A stretch of DNA of 64,000 nucleotides from Lentilactobacillus fungorum. GTDB lineage: Bacteria > Bacillota > Bacilli > Lactobacillales > Lactobacillaceae. Shown one piece after another: positions 34,598-43,830 of this stretch. The stretch's first letter is position 1; each line of letters starts with the position of its first letter. The notes beneath the pieces are model-generated. The model was not told where the DNA came from. It saw nothing but the letters and a program-made list of their open reading frames with translations, and made no database searches. The translations under genes were made by a program, and so were the position numbers. The stretch covers positions 364,300 through 428,299 of the forward strand of contig NZ_BNJR01000012.1 in assembly GCF_016860605.1 (NCBI RefSeq), read 5' to 3'.

Positions 34598-35062
34598 ATG
34601 ACGAAAAATTATATTAAACAAATTCGAGAAAAAATCGGACACGACCCACTTATTCTTACTTTTGCAGGTGGGATATTAGTTAATGAAAATAATGAAGTTT
34701 TATTACAAAAGCGATCTGACTTCAATGCTTGGGGATTACCTGGAGGCGCATTAGAGTTCGGTGAGTCGGCAATGGATGCTTGCGTTCGAGAGTTTTTAGA
34801 AGAAACGGGTTTGAAAGTTAAGATTGAATCACTGCTTGGAATTTCTACTAACTATATAGAACATTATCCAAATGGTGATGTATCTCAATCGGTTGTCATT
34901 GAATTTATCGTTAGATTAGTTGGAAAAGAAACAACAAAATTATCTTCGGAAACGATTAAATTAGGTTATTTTGGTAAGGATAATTTACCTCGAGTTTTCA
35001 ATGAGCAGCATAAAATGAGTATTCGAAATTATTATGCGGGTAATTACCCGTATTGTGATTAA
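34598..35062 (+). CDS. Nudix hydrolase
   Basis: 154 residues from ATG 34598 (GAAAGGA upstream). The Nudix box is complete: GALEFGESAMDACV then REFLEETGL (Gx5Ex7REUxEExGU). Established: such enzymes cleave nucleoside diphosphates linked to another group with Mg. LLQKRSDFNAWGLPGG is the usual substrate-side approach to the box. Codon use looks more AT-rich than that of the neighbours, a weak hint of separate origin. Substrate unknown. Confidence 0.9.
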   Translation: MTKNYIKQIREKIGHDPLILTFAGGILVNENNEVLLQKRSDFNAWGLPGGALEFGESAMDACVREFLEETGLKVKIESLLGISTNYIEHYPNGDVSQSVVIEFIVRLVGKETTKLSSETIKLGYFGKDNLPRVFNEQHKMSIRNYYAGNYPYCD

Positions 35063-35142
35063 TCAAAAGCAATGATTACTCAGTGGTATCTTTGAGAAAG
35101 ATCACTTTGATATTAAAAACAACGGCACAAGAAGGATAGTTC

Positions 35143-35916
35143 ATGACAAAATTACGACCGACTAGCGGCAGGTTTCCATTCACAACTCAAGTCGATTACC
35201 GTCAGCGCTTACGCCACCTTGTTTTAGAGGCGTTGCCCGTTGGGGTTGAACTGGTGGCTGCCAACTTTGCCCGATCGACTGCGAGTTCTTATTGGTTGCT
35301 GAAAAAGCCCAATGACAAACGTCGAGATGATTGGCTCACCCTGCGGATTGCCACCCATCGTCTGTGGCTTGAACATGCTCGCCAGATTGAAGTTCTTTGG
35401 CAGCATCCCGGTGATTTTAATGAGCTGGCCGCTGCTATTAAGGGGCAGCTAACTACAACGGCTGTCGTGCACAATCAGTTTCAATTAACTAATCTGGATA
35501 TTGCACTTTTGAGGCTATTGACGGCCCTGGAGCGGCACAAGTTAATCTGGTTCATTAAAATGACTGAAACGGTGGCTTCGGCGCATAAAGCCGTACCGCT
35601 GGATTTAAAGGCTGACTTTAATCACGCCCAGCTTTACTTGGGGGATCGAAACAATGCCAATGCATTATTAATTCCCGTCGAAGTTCCGGCTTTTCAGAAA
35701 CAGCTGGCCGTTTTATATGGTCAAAATTTATTGTTTTCACAGTTTACCAAGCACGAATTAATGAAGCTATTACCAACTAATCAATGGATTCAGCCGATGT
35801 TGGCAGGGGCTTCTGAAAATAATGGTTGGCAGTCGGAAGTGACTGGGGCTTACGGTGAGGATTTTGTACAGCTATGCGACCAATTAATTGAACAAAGAAC
35901 ACGTCAATCGAGTTAG
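35143..35916 (+). CDS. hypothetical protein, 257 residues
   Basis: ATG 35143 with GAAGGA upstream. Soluble, no signal or membrane segment, rich in Leu, Ala and aromatic residues (SYWLLKKPNDKRRDDWLTLR, then RLWLEHARQIEVLW). I do not recognise a domain. The stop lies within the stem of the following terminator. Nothing nearby suggests a pathway. Coding status is supported by the ribosome-binding site and uninterrupted length. Confidence 0.75.
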   Translation: MTKLRPTSGRFPFTTQVDYRQRLRHLVLEALPVGVELVAANFARSTASSYWLLKKPNDKRRDDWLTLRIATHRLWLEHARQIEVLWQHPGDFNELAAAIKGQLTTTAVVHNQFQLTNLDIALLRLLTALERHKLIWFIKMTETVASAHKAVPLDLKADFNHAQLYLGDRNNANALLIPVEVPAFQKQLAVLYGQNLLFSQFTKHELMKLLPTNQWIQPMLAGASENNGWQSEVTGAYGEDFVQLCDQLIEQRTRQSS

Positions 35917-35950
35917 TTCTACCAACTTAGGGAACTAACTCGATTTGTTT
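35906..35950. terminator. terminator between convergent genes
   Basis: AATCGAGTTAGTTC (35906-35919) pairs perfectly with GAACTAACTCGATT (35932-35945), then TGTTTT. It overlaps the stop codon of the 257-residue protein. Confidence 0.85.
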
Positions 35951-35991
35951 TAGCATCCACGTTGAAAATTGGGCTAATCTGGGGGTCATTC

Positions 35992-36711
35992 CTAACTACT
36001 GGTTTCCGCCCGCTGGCTCCTAAACATGTACCCAAATCCTCTGATGGTTGTCAGCATTTCCGGTTCCTTGGGATTGACTTCGATTTTTTTCCTAAGGTTG
36101 CTGATGTGCGTGTCGATAATTCTCAGGGTTGCGCCAGTCGTGTTGCCCCATACCGCTGAAGCAATTTGGGTTCTACTCAAGACCGTATTGGTATTACTAA
36201 TGAAGAATAGCAATAATTTATATTCGATTGGGCTCAAGTTGAGATTGGTTTTACCATTATTCACTTGAAACCGGTCGAGATCAATTTTCAGGCGGCCGAC
36301 TTCAAGCCGGCTGCTTTTTTGACTCTGCTTTTTAATTTGCAGGCGATTGCGGTTTTGATAGATCCACAAGCGCTGGACGACCCTGGCAGTGACTTCTCTT
36401 AATGAAGATTGGTTCATGTAGTCGTCGAAATGATCATCAATAAAATAGGAACAAACCAATTTTTCAGACCGTTGCTTATTATCCACTAATAAAATGGGGC
36501 CTGCGATCTGGCTTCGGAGGATTCGAATTTCGGATTGGTTTTGTGGCAGTTTAACGCTGGTCAGATCCCAGATGACGCCAGACACTTGTTGCAAGAGATG
36601 ATCCAGTGGCTCAAACGAGACCCGGAGATTGATGTTAAATGAATGAAGTGACTTTTCAAGTTGATTAGCGAGCTGTAAATCTTGGCTGATCAGTAAAATT
36701 TCCAATGGCAT
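35992..36711 (-). CDS. OmpR/PhoB-type response regulator with atypical receiver
   Basis: 239 residues from ATG 36711 (GGAGG 8 bp upstream); the ATG at 36726 lies before that site. C-terminal winged helix is canonical: LNLSPIEYKLLLFFISN, RTQIASAVWG, IDTHISNLRKKI and TIRGFGYMF. The N-terminal receiver-like domain keeps a possible phosphoacceptor (VIWDLTS) but has one acidic residue where two are usual (ISQDL), no conserved Thr, and DDYMNQSS where DDYxxKP would be. Divergent from pstS with Pho-box-like repeats between them, so it most likely regulates phosphate uptake. No histidine kinase gene adjoins it. Confidence 0.8.
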   Translation of the reverse strand: MPLEILLISQDLQLANQLEKSLHSFNINLRVSFEPLDHLLQQVSGVIWDLTSVKLPQNQSEIRILRSQIAGPILLVDNKQRSEKLVCSYFIDDHFDDYMNQSSLREVTARVVQRLWIYQNRNRLQIKKQSQKSSRLEVGRLKIDLDRFQVNNGKTNLNLSPIEYKLLLFFISNTNTVLSRTQIASAVWGNTTGATLRIIDTHISNLRKKIEVNPKEPEMLTTIRGFGYMFRSQRAETSS

Positions 36712-36784
36712 CTGCAGTTCCTCCATTTTAGTTAAATAGGTTACATCTTAAGTTATGCCATACTTTTGTCAGAAATCGGGGACT

Positions 36785-36838
36785 TTTACGTTACTTTTAC
36801 ATAAACGAAACTCGATATTTACATGACGTTGGTATATT
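36785..36838 (+). promoter_or_regulatory. Pho-box-like direct repeats and -10 box of pstS
   Basis: TTTAC at 36785, 36796 and 36818 (offsets 0, +11, +33) and TATATT at 36833 (+48). Eleven-bp phased TTTACA-like repeats are the usual PhoP/PhoB box form in Firmicutes. The same geometry precedes the acid phosphatase unit at 56493-56546. Confidence 0.7.
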
Positions 36839-36898
36839 AACAATGTACTTAAATGAGTACTAAAAACTTGGGATTCATATATAGGAGGAAACAGTGTT

Positions 36899-37792
36899 AT
36901 GAAAAAAAGATCCTTTTTTTCAACAATAGTTGCCGTTGCAGCAGCGGGGGTTTTACTTGCCGGTTGTGGCTCAAGCAGCAGTTCCAAATCTAAAAAATCT
37001 TCAGCGGATTCAAACGTTAAAATTACGGCAGTTGGATCGACAGCGCTTCAACCACTTGTTGAACAAGCAGCTAGCGATTACCAAAAAGATAATAGTAAAG
37101 TTAATATCTCTGTTCAAGGTGGTGGATCTGGTACCGGATTGAGTCAAGTGCAATCAGGTGCCGTCCAAATCGGAAACTCAGATATTTTTGCTCAACAGCA
37201 AGATGGGATTAAGGCCAAAGAATTAGTCGATCATCAAGTGGCCGTCGTCGGTATGACACCAGTTGTTAATAAGGATGTCAGCGTTAATAATTTGTCAATG
37301 GCGCAACTAAAAGGCATTTTCACTGGTAAGTACACAAACTGGAAACAAGTTGGCGGCAAGGACGAAAAGATCACGGTGGTCAACCGAGCTCAAGGAAGTG
37401 GTACTCGAGCAACGTTTGAAGGAGCCGTTTTGGAAGGTGCTAAGGCCGTTAAGACTCAGGAACAAGATTCAAACGGAACGGTTCAAAAGATCGTGGCCAG
37501 CACGCCAGGCACAATCAGTTACTTAGCTTTCTCATATGTAAATAGCAAGATCAAAGCATTGTCGGTCAACAACGTTAAACCAACGGATGCAAATGTGACA
37601 ACCAACAAGTGGAAGATTTGGTCATACGAGCATATGTACACAAAGGGCCAACCAAACGCAGCCACTAAGAAATTCTTGAACTACATGGACTCAAGTAAAG
37701 TTCAAGATGGCTTGGTACAAAAGCTTGGTTACATTAGTATCCATGATATGAAAGTAACAAAGAATGCGAATAATGCGGTATCACAAAAGTAA
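36899..37792 (+). CDS. pstS: phosphate-binding lipoprotein PstS
   Basis: 297 residues from ATG 36899 with AGGAGGA upstream. Lipoprotein signal ending LLAGCG (Cys near 22), then a Ser/Lys linker. Phosphate-site motifs: ITAVGSTALQPL (about 46), GGGSGTGLSQV, IGNSDIF and NRAQGSGTRATFE. Captures phosphate outside the membrane for PstCA. It is separated from pstC by 458 bp that contain the variant hairpin repeats, unlike the tightly packed remainder of the operon. Confidence 0.95.
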   Translation: MKKRSFFSTIVAVAAAGVLLAGCGSSSSSKSKKSSADSNVKITAVGSTALQPLVEQAASDYQKDNSKVNISVQGGGSGTGLSQVQSGAVQIGNSDIFAQQQDGIKAKELVDHQVAVVGMTPVVNKDVSVNNLSMAQLKGIFTGKYTNWKQVGGKDEKITVVNRAQGSGTRATFEGAVLEGAKAVKTQEQDSNGTVQKIVASTPGTISYLAFSYVNSKIKALSVNNVKPTDANVTTNKWKIWSYEHMYTKGQPNAATKKFLNYMDSSKVQDGLVQKLGYISIHDMKVTKNANNAVSQK

Positions 37793-37794
37793 CA

Positions 37795-38098
37795 GAGTGC
37801 GGAACCAAGCGGTTAGGAACTGTAGCATAAGTCTCCTCTAACAGAAATCCCCGGTTCTGGGATTTGTGTTAGAGGTGCTTATGCGGAAGTTCCTGCTTGG
37901 TGGAGCACGTTTCAGCTCGGCTGCCTAGAAAGCCCGGTTCTGGGATTTATGAGTGGGGTGCTTATATGGAAGTTCCTGCTTGGCGGAGCATCATTCGACT
38001 CGGCTGCCTAGAAATCCCCGGTTCTGGGATTTATGGCAAAGGTGCTTATGCGGAAGTTCCTGCTTGGTGGAGCACCATTCGACTCGGTTGCCTGAACC
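37795..38098. repeat. variant hairpin repeats between pstS and pstC
   Basis: First unit (about 37795-37907) folds as a long hairpin: CCAAGC/GCTTGG, AGGAACT/AGTTCCT, GCATAAG/CTTATGC, CCTCTAACA/TGTTAGAGG and GAAATCCC/GGGATTT around a CGGTTCT tip. Same design and stem order as the 123-bp element at 4958 and 12441 but with different paired sequences. Two further right-arm copies follow: GGAAGTTCCTGCTTGG recurs at 37885, 37968 and 38052 (period 83-84 bp), each with CTCGG(C/T)TGCCT after it. Confidence 0.75.
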
Positions 38099-38250
38099 AG
38101 CACAATCAATCATCACTTCAAGGACGAACATTTCATTAGCAAACTTATAATAAATCAACTTTGAGGAGGCTGGTGGCAATCCAATTTTGCGCCAGCCTTC
38201 CTCAATATGACCCACAAATACACGTTGTTAATTTGACAAGGAGGCTAAGT

Positions 38251-39174
38251 ATGGATGAGATTAAGAAGAACCTGCAAAGCTCATCGAAGGCAACCCACCA
38301 AGACTATTTTGGCAAGACCATTACGTATATCTGTATTGCCTTTGTTGGCTTGCTGGTCATTTCAATTCTCTATTTCATCACAACAAGGGGGCTGGCGACA
38401 TTTACCGAAAACCACGTTAGCTTATGGAAGTTTCTATCTGGCAAAAACTGGAATCCAGGGATGTTAGACAAGCATGGACAGCCCCAAATTGGCGCGCTGC
38501 CAATGATTGTGACGTCATTTAGCGTCACGGTTCTGGCAGCCGTTGTCGCGACCCCGTTTGCGATTGGCGTTGCCCTTTTTATGACGGAAATCGCCCCAGA
38601 AAAAGGAACCAAAATTCTTCAACCGGTGATCGAGTTGCTGGTTGGGATTCCATCGGTTGTCTATGGTTTCATTGGTTTATCCGTGATCGTACCGTTAATT
38701 CGTCATAGTTTTGGTGGTACTGGGTTTGGGATTTTAGCCGGAACCTTGGTACTCTTTGTGATGGTGCTGCCAACCATCACGTCACTATCAGTGGATAGTA
38801 TCAAAGCCGTGCCGATGTTTTACCGCTCAGCTTCACTTGCCTTAGGGGCAACTCGTTGGCAAACCATTTACAAAGTCGTTTTACGGGCTGCCACTCCTGG
38901 TATTTTGACCGCAATTATTTTTGGGATGTCGCGGGCCTTCGGTGAAGCCCTGGCCGTTCAAATGGTCATTGGTAATGCTGTATTGATGCCGCATGGCTTA
39001 TTAACGCCATCATCAACCTTAACCAGCCAATTGACAACCGGAATCGGCAACACAACAATGGGAACCTTGCCCAATAACGCACTGTGGTCATTAGCCTTAA
39101 TTTTGCTGTTAATGTCGTTAGTCTTTAACATTCTTGTGCGGTTCATCGGAAAGAAGGGGAGTTTGAAGAAATGA
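38251..39174 (+). CDS. pstC: phosphate ABC transporter permease PstC
   Basis: 307 residues from ATG 38251 (AAGGAGG upstream); the frame back to 38161 lacks a site. Six hydrophobic helices; the permease coupling loop is YRSASLALGATRWQTIYKVV, followed by AFGEALAVQMVIGN. LLVGIPSVVYGFIGLSV is typical of PstC. Overlaps pstA by 4 bp (ATGA). Confidence 0.94.
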   Translation: MDEIKKNLQSSSKATHQDYFGKTITYICIAFVGLLVISILYFITTRGLATFTENHVSLWKFLSGKNWNPGMLDKHGQPQIGALPMIVTSFSVTVLAAVVATPFAIGVALFMTEIAPEKGTKILQPVIELLVGIPSVVYGFIGLSVIVPLIRHSFGGTGFGILAGTLVLFVMVLPTITSLSVDSIKAVPMFYRSASLALGATRWQTIYKVVLRAATPGILTAIIFGMSRAFGEALAVQMVIGNAVLMPHGLLTPSSTLTSQLTTGIGNTTMGTLPNNALWSLALILLLMSLVFNILVRFIGKKGSLKK

Positions 39175-40058
39175 ATCCTAAAACAAGCGATCAGCTTGCA
39201 ACCGGCGTTATTTACGCGTTGGTGGCAGCCGTTATCGGTATTCTAATCTTTTTGCTTGGCTATATTTTAATGACCGGCATTCCCCATATTTCCGGGCACT
39301 TCTTGACGTCTGCCGCCCAGTCGTTTCGCGCCGGTGGTGGGGTTCGCGATCAGTTATTCAATTCGCTTTATTTATTAGTGCTAACGCTCATTATTTCGTT
39401 TCCGATTGCGCTTGGTTCTGGCATTTATCTTTCAGAATACGCGCCCGAAAATTGGGTTACCAGTTTAATTCGAACGTCGGTAGAAGTTTTGAGCTCCCTG
39501 CCATCAGTGGTGGTTGGGTTGTTTGGTTACCTTTTATTTGTCATTCGGTTTGGGATGGGGTTTTCGATTTTAGCTGGCGCGATTGCGTTGACCTTTTTTA
39601 ACCTGCCACTTTTAACTAGAAGCATTGAAGAATCACTGCAAGACGTTTCCGAATTACAGCGAGAAGCGGGGCTATCCCTTGGACTGTCCCGTTGGAAGAC
39701 GATTACTGGCATTGTGTTACCAGCAGCCGTTCCTGGCATTTTGACCGGAATCATCCTGAGTGCCGGGCGGGTCTTTGGTGAAGCCGCTGCCTTAATTTAC
39801 ACGGCTGGCCAAAGCGCGCCAACCGTTAACTATGGCGATTGGAACCCAATGGACTCTGCTAGTTTTCTAAACCCAATGCGGCCAGCGGAAACCTTGGCTG
39901 TTCATATTTGGAAACTGAATACAGAAGGGGTGACCCCGGATGCGGCTCAGATTTCAAGTGGCGCCTCAGCGGTTCTAATCGTGGTGATCTTGTTATTTAA
40001 CTTGATGGCGCGACTGCTTGGTAATTGGATGTACAAGAAAATGACGGCGACAAGGTAG
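39171..40058 (+). CDS. pstA: phosphate ABC transporter permease PstA
   Basis: 295 residues, starting inside the pstC stop. Six helices; LSSLPSVVVGLFGYLLFV, coupling loop QREAGLSLGLSRWKTITGIV and RVFGEAAALIYTAG are PstA hallmarks. Pairs with PstC to form the membrane channel energised by PstB. Confidence 0.94.
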   Translation: MNPKTSDQLATGVIYALVAAVIGILIFLLGYILMTGIPHISGHFLTSAAQSFRAGGGVRDQLFNSLYLLVLTLIISFPIALGSGIYLSEYAPENWVTSLIRTSVEVLSSLPSVVVGLFGYLLFVIRFGMGFSILAGAIALTFFNLPLLTRSIEESLQDVSELQREAGLSLGLSRWKTITGIVLPAAVPGILTGIILSAGRVFGEAAALIYTAGQSAPTVNYGDWNPMDSASFLNPMRPAETLAVHIWKLNTEGVTPDAAQISSGASAVLIVVILLFNLMARLLGNWMYKKMTATR

Positions 40059-40061
40059 GTA

Positions 40062-40862
40062 ATGAACATGCAAACTTACGCATTTGATAAGACCCATATT
40101 ATTCAGATTCCCTTGGAAAAAGCAATGACCACCGAAAATCTTCAGGTGTTTTATGGTGATAACCACGCCATGCACGATGCCAGTTTGGAATTTCCCCGCT
40201 ATCGAATCACGGCTTTGATTGGCGCATCTGGTTCCGGCAAGTCAACTTATTTACGTTGTCTTAACCGGATGAATGACCGAATTGCAACGGTCAAAGGCAA
40301 AATTATGTACCGGGGAACTGATATTAACAGCGATCATATTAACGTCTACGAAGTTCGCAAGCACATTAGTATGGTGTTTCAGCGCCCCAACCCATTTGCC
40401 AAATCGATTCGGGAAAATATTACCTTTGCGTTGAAACGAAACGGGATTAAGGATAAAGCCGAGTTGAACAAACGAGTTGAGGAAAGCTTAAAAGCGGCCG
40501 CCCTTTGGGATGAGGTCAAAGATGACCTGGATAAAAGTGCTTTAGCGTTATCGGGCGGCCAGGCGCAACGGCTTTGTATTGCTCGCTGTGTTGCCATGAA
40601 GCCGGATATTTTATTGCTGGATGAGCCAGCCAGTGCTTTGGACCCAATCTCAACAGCTAAAATTGAAGAAACGCTCCAACAATTACGAAAAAATTATTCA
40701 ATCATTATTGTGACCCACAACATGCAACAGGCGTCTCGGATTGCCGATTATACGGCATTCTTCCACATGGGCCACGTTCTTGAATATGATGAAACCGAAA
40801 AAATCTTTACAAATCCAGAAATCAAAGCCACTGAAGATTATATCTCTGGCAACTTTGGTTAA
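40062..40862 (+). CDS. pstB1: phosphate ABC transporter ATPase PstB, copy 1
   Basis: 266 residues from ATG 40062 (ATG 40068 is possible). Walker [10 protein letters not shown], signature LSGGQAQR, Walker [16 protein letters not shown] and TKAKIEETL-like tail, with the PstB-specific [10 protein letters not shown]. Copy 2 follows after 17 bp; twin pstB genes are usual in streptococci and lactobacilli. Confidence 0.94.
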   Translation: MNMQTYAFDKTHIIQIPLEKAMTTENLQVFYGDNHAMHDASLEFPRYRITALIGASGSGKSTYLRCLNRMNDRIATVKGKIMYRGTDINSDHINVYEVRKHISMVFQRPNPFAKSIRENITFALKRNGIKDKAELNKRVEESLKAAALWDEVKDDLDKSALALSGGQAQRLCIARCVAMKPDILLLDEPASALDPISTAKIEETLQQLRKNYSIIIVTHNMQQASRIADYTAFFHMGHVLEYDETEKIFTNPEIKATEDYISGNFG

Positions 40863-40879
40863 TAAAGGAGCGTTGTTCA

Positions 40880-41635
40880 ATGAGCAATATCATTACCAGC
40901 AAAGATGTTCATCTTTATTATGGCGAAAAAGAAGCTTTACACGGCATTAGCTTAGACTTTATCGAGCACCAAATTACCGCTTTAATTGGCCCATCTGGTT
41001 GTGGTAAGTCGACGTATCTACGTTGCTTGAACCGGATGAATGACTTGATCAAAGGCGTCACGATTACAGGTAGTATTAAATTAGAAGACCGGGATATTTA
41101 TTCACCGGAAACCGACGTGGTTAGTTTGCGGAAACGAGTCGGGATGGTGTTTCAACAGCCTAACCCGTTTCCGTTTAATGTTTATGAAAATGTCGCTTAT
41201 GGTTTGCGGCTGGCTGGCGAAAGAGACAAGCACGTTTTGGATGAACGGGTGGAAACCAGTTTGAAACAAGCAGCCATTTGGGATGAAGTTAAGGACCATC
41301 TTTATGAAAACGCACTGGCATTTTCAGGCGGGCAGCAGCAGCGGATCTGCGTTGCCCGGGTGCTGGCTGTTCAGCCAGAAGTCATTTTACTCGATGAGCC
41401 GACGAGCGCGCTGGATCCAATTTCAAGCGCCAAAATTGAAGACACCCTGTTGAATATTCGCGATCAGTACACGGTTATCATTGTGACCCACAATATGCAG
41501 CAAGCTTCGCGAATCTCTGATAAGACGGCCTTTTTATTAAACGGCGACTTGGTTGAGTATGCTAAAACTGAGAAGATGTTTATTCACCCAGATGATGAGA
41601 AAACCAGCGATTACTTAAACGGAAAGTTTGGCTAG
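40880..41635 (+). CDS. pstB2: phosphate ABC transporter ATPase PstB, copy 2
   Basis: 251 residues from ATG 40880 behind AAAGGAG. Walker [38 protein letters not shown], signature FSGGQQQR (first residue Phe where copy 1 has Leu), Walker [15 protein letters not shown]. It is closer to the usual single PstB than copy 1. Confidence 0.94.
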   Translation: MSNIITSKDVHLYYGEKEALHGISLDFIEHQITALIGPSGCGKSTYLRCLNRMNDLIKGVTITGSIKLEDRDIYSPETDVVSLRKRVGMVFQQPNPFPFNVYENVAYGLRLAGERDKHVLDERVETSLKQAAIWDEVKDHLYENALAFSGGQQQRICVARVLAVQPEVILLDEPTSALDPISSAKIEDTLLNIRDQYTVIIVTHNMQQASRISDKTAFLLNGDLVEYAKTEKMFIHPDDEKTSDYLNGKFG

Positions 41636-41644
41636 GAGGCTATC

Positions 41645-42394
41645 ATGAGAGAATTATTTGATGATGAACTAAAAAAACTGCACGGCCGCTTCGTGGAAAT
41701 GGGACTTAATATCAGTGAGCAGATTTATAGTTCGACCAAAGCTTTTATGGAACACGATAAGCAATTAGCCAAGGAAGTTATTGACGCCGATAACGAAACT
41801 AACGGTGAAGAAATGCGGCTGGAAAAGCAGGCATTATCGCTGATTGCTTTGCAGCAGCCGGTGGCGACTGACTTTCGAGTGATCATCAGTATCCTAAAAG
41901 CCAGTTCGGATTTGGAACGAATCGGTGACCACGCTGTCAGTATTGCCCGCGAAACCATTCGGGTAAAAGGCAATCCCAGAATTCCAAAAGTGGAAAAAGA
42001 AATTGCCAAGATGACCGACCAGGTTCGCGATATGTTGGAAAAGGCGTTGGATGCCTATTCTAAAAGTGATGCTGAGGCGGCCAAGCAGCTTTCCGAAAAT
42101 GATGTTCAAGTCGATAAGCAATATTTATTAATTCGAGACGCAATCACCAAAGCTGTTGAAGAAGATACTGAAACGGCTACGGCCAGTTCCAGTTATTTCA
42201 TGGTGATTCGGCTATTGGAGCGAATTGGCGATCACATCGTTAATTTGGCTGAGTGGATTGTTTATAGTGCGGTCGGCAAAATTGTTGAGTTGAATCCGGG
42301 TAAAGCCAACCCTGAACTGGTGCATAAACTTTATTCTGAAGAAATTGTGAAGGAAAAGGATCAGCCGACGTCTAATCAAGCAAAGCCCAAATGA
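41645..42394 (+). CDS. phoU: PhoU phosphate-signalling protein
   Basis: 249 residues from ATG 41645 (AGGAGG upstream). Two PhoU helical-bundle repeats with metal-binding EIxxxD-type motifs: QPVATDFRVIISILKASSDL then ERIGDHAVSIA, and the second ERIGDHIVNLAEWI. The charged C-terminal tail (KEKDQPTSNQAKPK) is longer than usual. Last gene of the operon; links PstSCAB activity to the regulator. Confidence 0.93.
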   Translation: MRELFDDELKKLHGRFVEMGLNISEQIYSSTKAFMEHDKQLAKEVIDADNETNGEEMRLEKQALSLIALQQPVATDFRVIISILKASSDLERIGDHAVSIARETIRVKGNPRIPKVEKEIAKMTDQVRDMLEKALDAYSKSDAEAAKQLSENDVQVDKQYLLIRDAITKAVEEDTETATASSSYFMVIRLLERIGDHIVNLAEWIVYSAVGKIVELNPGKANPELVHKLYSEEIVKEKDQPTSNQAKPK

Positions 42395-42413
42395 ATGGAT
42401 GCAGATGCAAAAT

Positions 42414-42489
42414 AAAGCGGACCCATTAGCTGCCATCACCCCAAACTAATCGTTAGTTTGGATGATGACAGCTAATGGGTCCGCTTTTT
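42414..42489. terminator. terminator after phoU
   Basis: AAAGCGGACCCATTAGCTG pairs with CAGCTAATGGGTCCGCTTT, with an inner stem around ACTAATCGTTAGT, then T-run. Also serves the convergent oxidoreductase gene. Confidence 0.88.
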
Positions 42490-42542
42490 GAAGTTAGTTG
42501 ATCAATTATTCATTTGCCGCCAGCAAATAATGTGCATGACGC

Positions 42543-43460
42543 TTATGATTTAGCGACAACGATTCGGCCATCATGTTTTGAGTCTAGCAGCTGGTGGCCT
42601 TTAATGACGCCTTCAAGCGTAAATGGCAGCTGGTAACCCACTTTAACTGAAAGCTTACCTTGGGCCATCAATTCGACTAACGCCTTGAGCGCTTCAAGAT
42701 CAGAAATCTGTTGGGTTGGATGAATATGATTAAAGTGAACGTTTTTAGTAGTATCTGGTTCGTCATCGGCGACACTCGCAATAATCCCGCCGTTCTTGAC
42801 AATCGCACCATCAACGTCACTGCCAGCACCGTTCAAAGCGGCGTCGATCACAACGTCTGCCGAATCTGCCAACACTTTAGCGGGGTCTGCTTGATCGTAG
42901 GCAACGTATTGATCGATCCCCAAAGATTTAACGTAATCTTCATTACGGCTGGCTCCCACGCCAATCACCTTGGCGCCGATGCTCAACGCAACTTGGGCAG
43001 CAATAGAGCCAACGCCGCCCGAAGCGCCCTTGATTACAACGGTTTGCCCCGGCATGACATTACCAAATAGGTGAACGCCCTTGTAAGCTGCTAAACCAGG
43101 GGTAACGATGCCTGCCGCTTGAGCAAAAGAGACACTGTCCGGGATCACAACGGTGTTCGTGTCTTCACCAATTGCGTATTCGGCATAGGCATGATGACCG
43201 TGGGCGGTAACGCGATCACCAATTTTAATACCTTTAACCTCACTACCGACTTGTTCGGCAATACCGGCAACGTCTCTACCGGGGATAATACGGTGATCGA
43301 CGGCTTTAAAGTTACCAGCCCGTTGCAGCCCTTCAAAGTTATTCATATTAAATGCTTGGGTTTTAATCAGAATTTGATTACCAGTGACTTCTGGCACGGG
43401 GACTTCATATTCTTTGAAAACTTCAGGACCGCCATTTTCTTCATATCCGAATGCTTTCAT
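42543..43460 (-). CDS. NAD(P)H-dependent MDR oxidoreductase (quinone reductase type)
   Basis: 305 residues from ATG 43460 (AAGGAGCG upstream). GroES-like N-terminal domain (MKAFGYEENGGPEVFKEYEV, PGRDVAGIAEQVG) and Rossmann domain with VIKGASGGVGSIAAQVA (about 140). No catalytic or structural zinc cysteines are seen, so it belongs to the zinc-free quinone/enone reductases. Single gene. Confidence 0.87.
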   Translation of the reverse strand: MKAFGYEENGGPEVFKEYEVPVPEVTGNQILIKTQAFNMNNFEGLQRAGNFKAVDHRIIPGRDVAGIAEQVGSEVKGIKIGDRVTAHGHHAYAEYAIGEDTNTVVIPDSVSFAQAAGIVTPGLAAYKGVHLFGNVMPGQTVVIKGASGGVGSIAAQVALSIGAKVIGVGASRNEDYVKSLGIDQYVAYDQADPAKVLADSADVVIDAALNGAGSDVDGAIVKNGGIIASVADDEPDTTKNVHFNHIHPTQQISDLEALKALVELMAQGKLSVKVGYQLPFTLEGVIKGHQLLDSKHDGRIVVAKS

Positions 43461-43553
43461 AACTTAATCGCTCCTTTTGTTATGCAAAATCCAGCAAATT
43501 AAACAGACTATTCCAAACTCTAGTGTAATGATTATGGGTTAAAAATCAATTAA

Positions 43554-43748
43554 TTAGGCGGTATCGGATTTTGGTTTGAAACTGCAGGAATCGATCGTCA
43601 GGGGAGTATTGATGGCAAGCGGTTGATTGAGACGGATCCTGAACTGCGAGGTGGTTTGCTTTGAAACAAATACCGTAACAATTCCGGGTTTTGGAATCAT
43701 TACGGTATATGCTAAATTGTAAGAATTAGCTGTTTGTAGTAGCTTCAA
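43554..43748 (-). pseudogene. possible remnant of a coding sequence
   Basis: 64 codons from a TTG, reading AYTVMIPKPGIVTVFVSKQT then SQFRIRLNQPLAINTPLTI, a beta-strand pattern. No ribosome-binding site; the frame is blocked just upstream by stops after GYDKSGFTGRYQLAHH in a neighbouring frame. I read it as a decayed gene, possibly a secreted beta-sandwich protein. Low confidence. Confidence 0.25.
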
Positions 43749-43830
43749 GTTAACTATCAGTGGTGAGCTAATTGATAACGACCAGTAAAACCTGACTTAT
43801 CGTAGCCTTCAAGTTGAGTCCTAATTTGAA

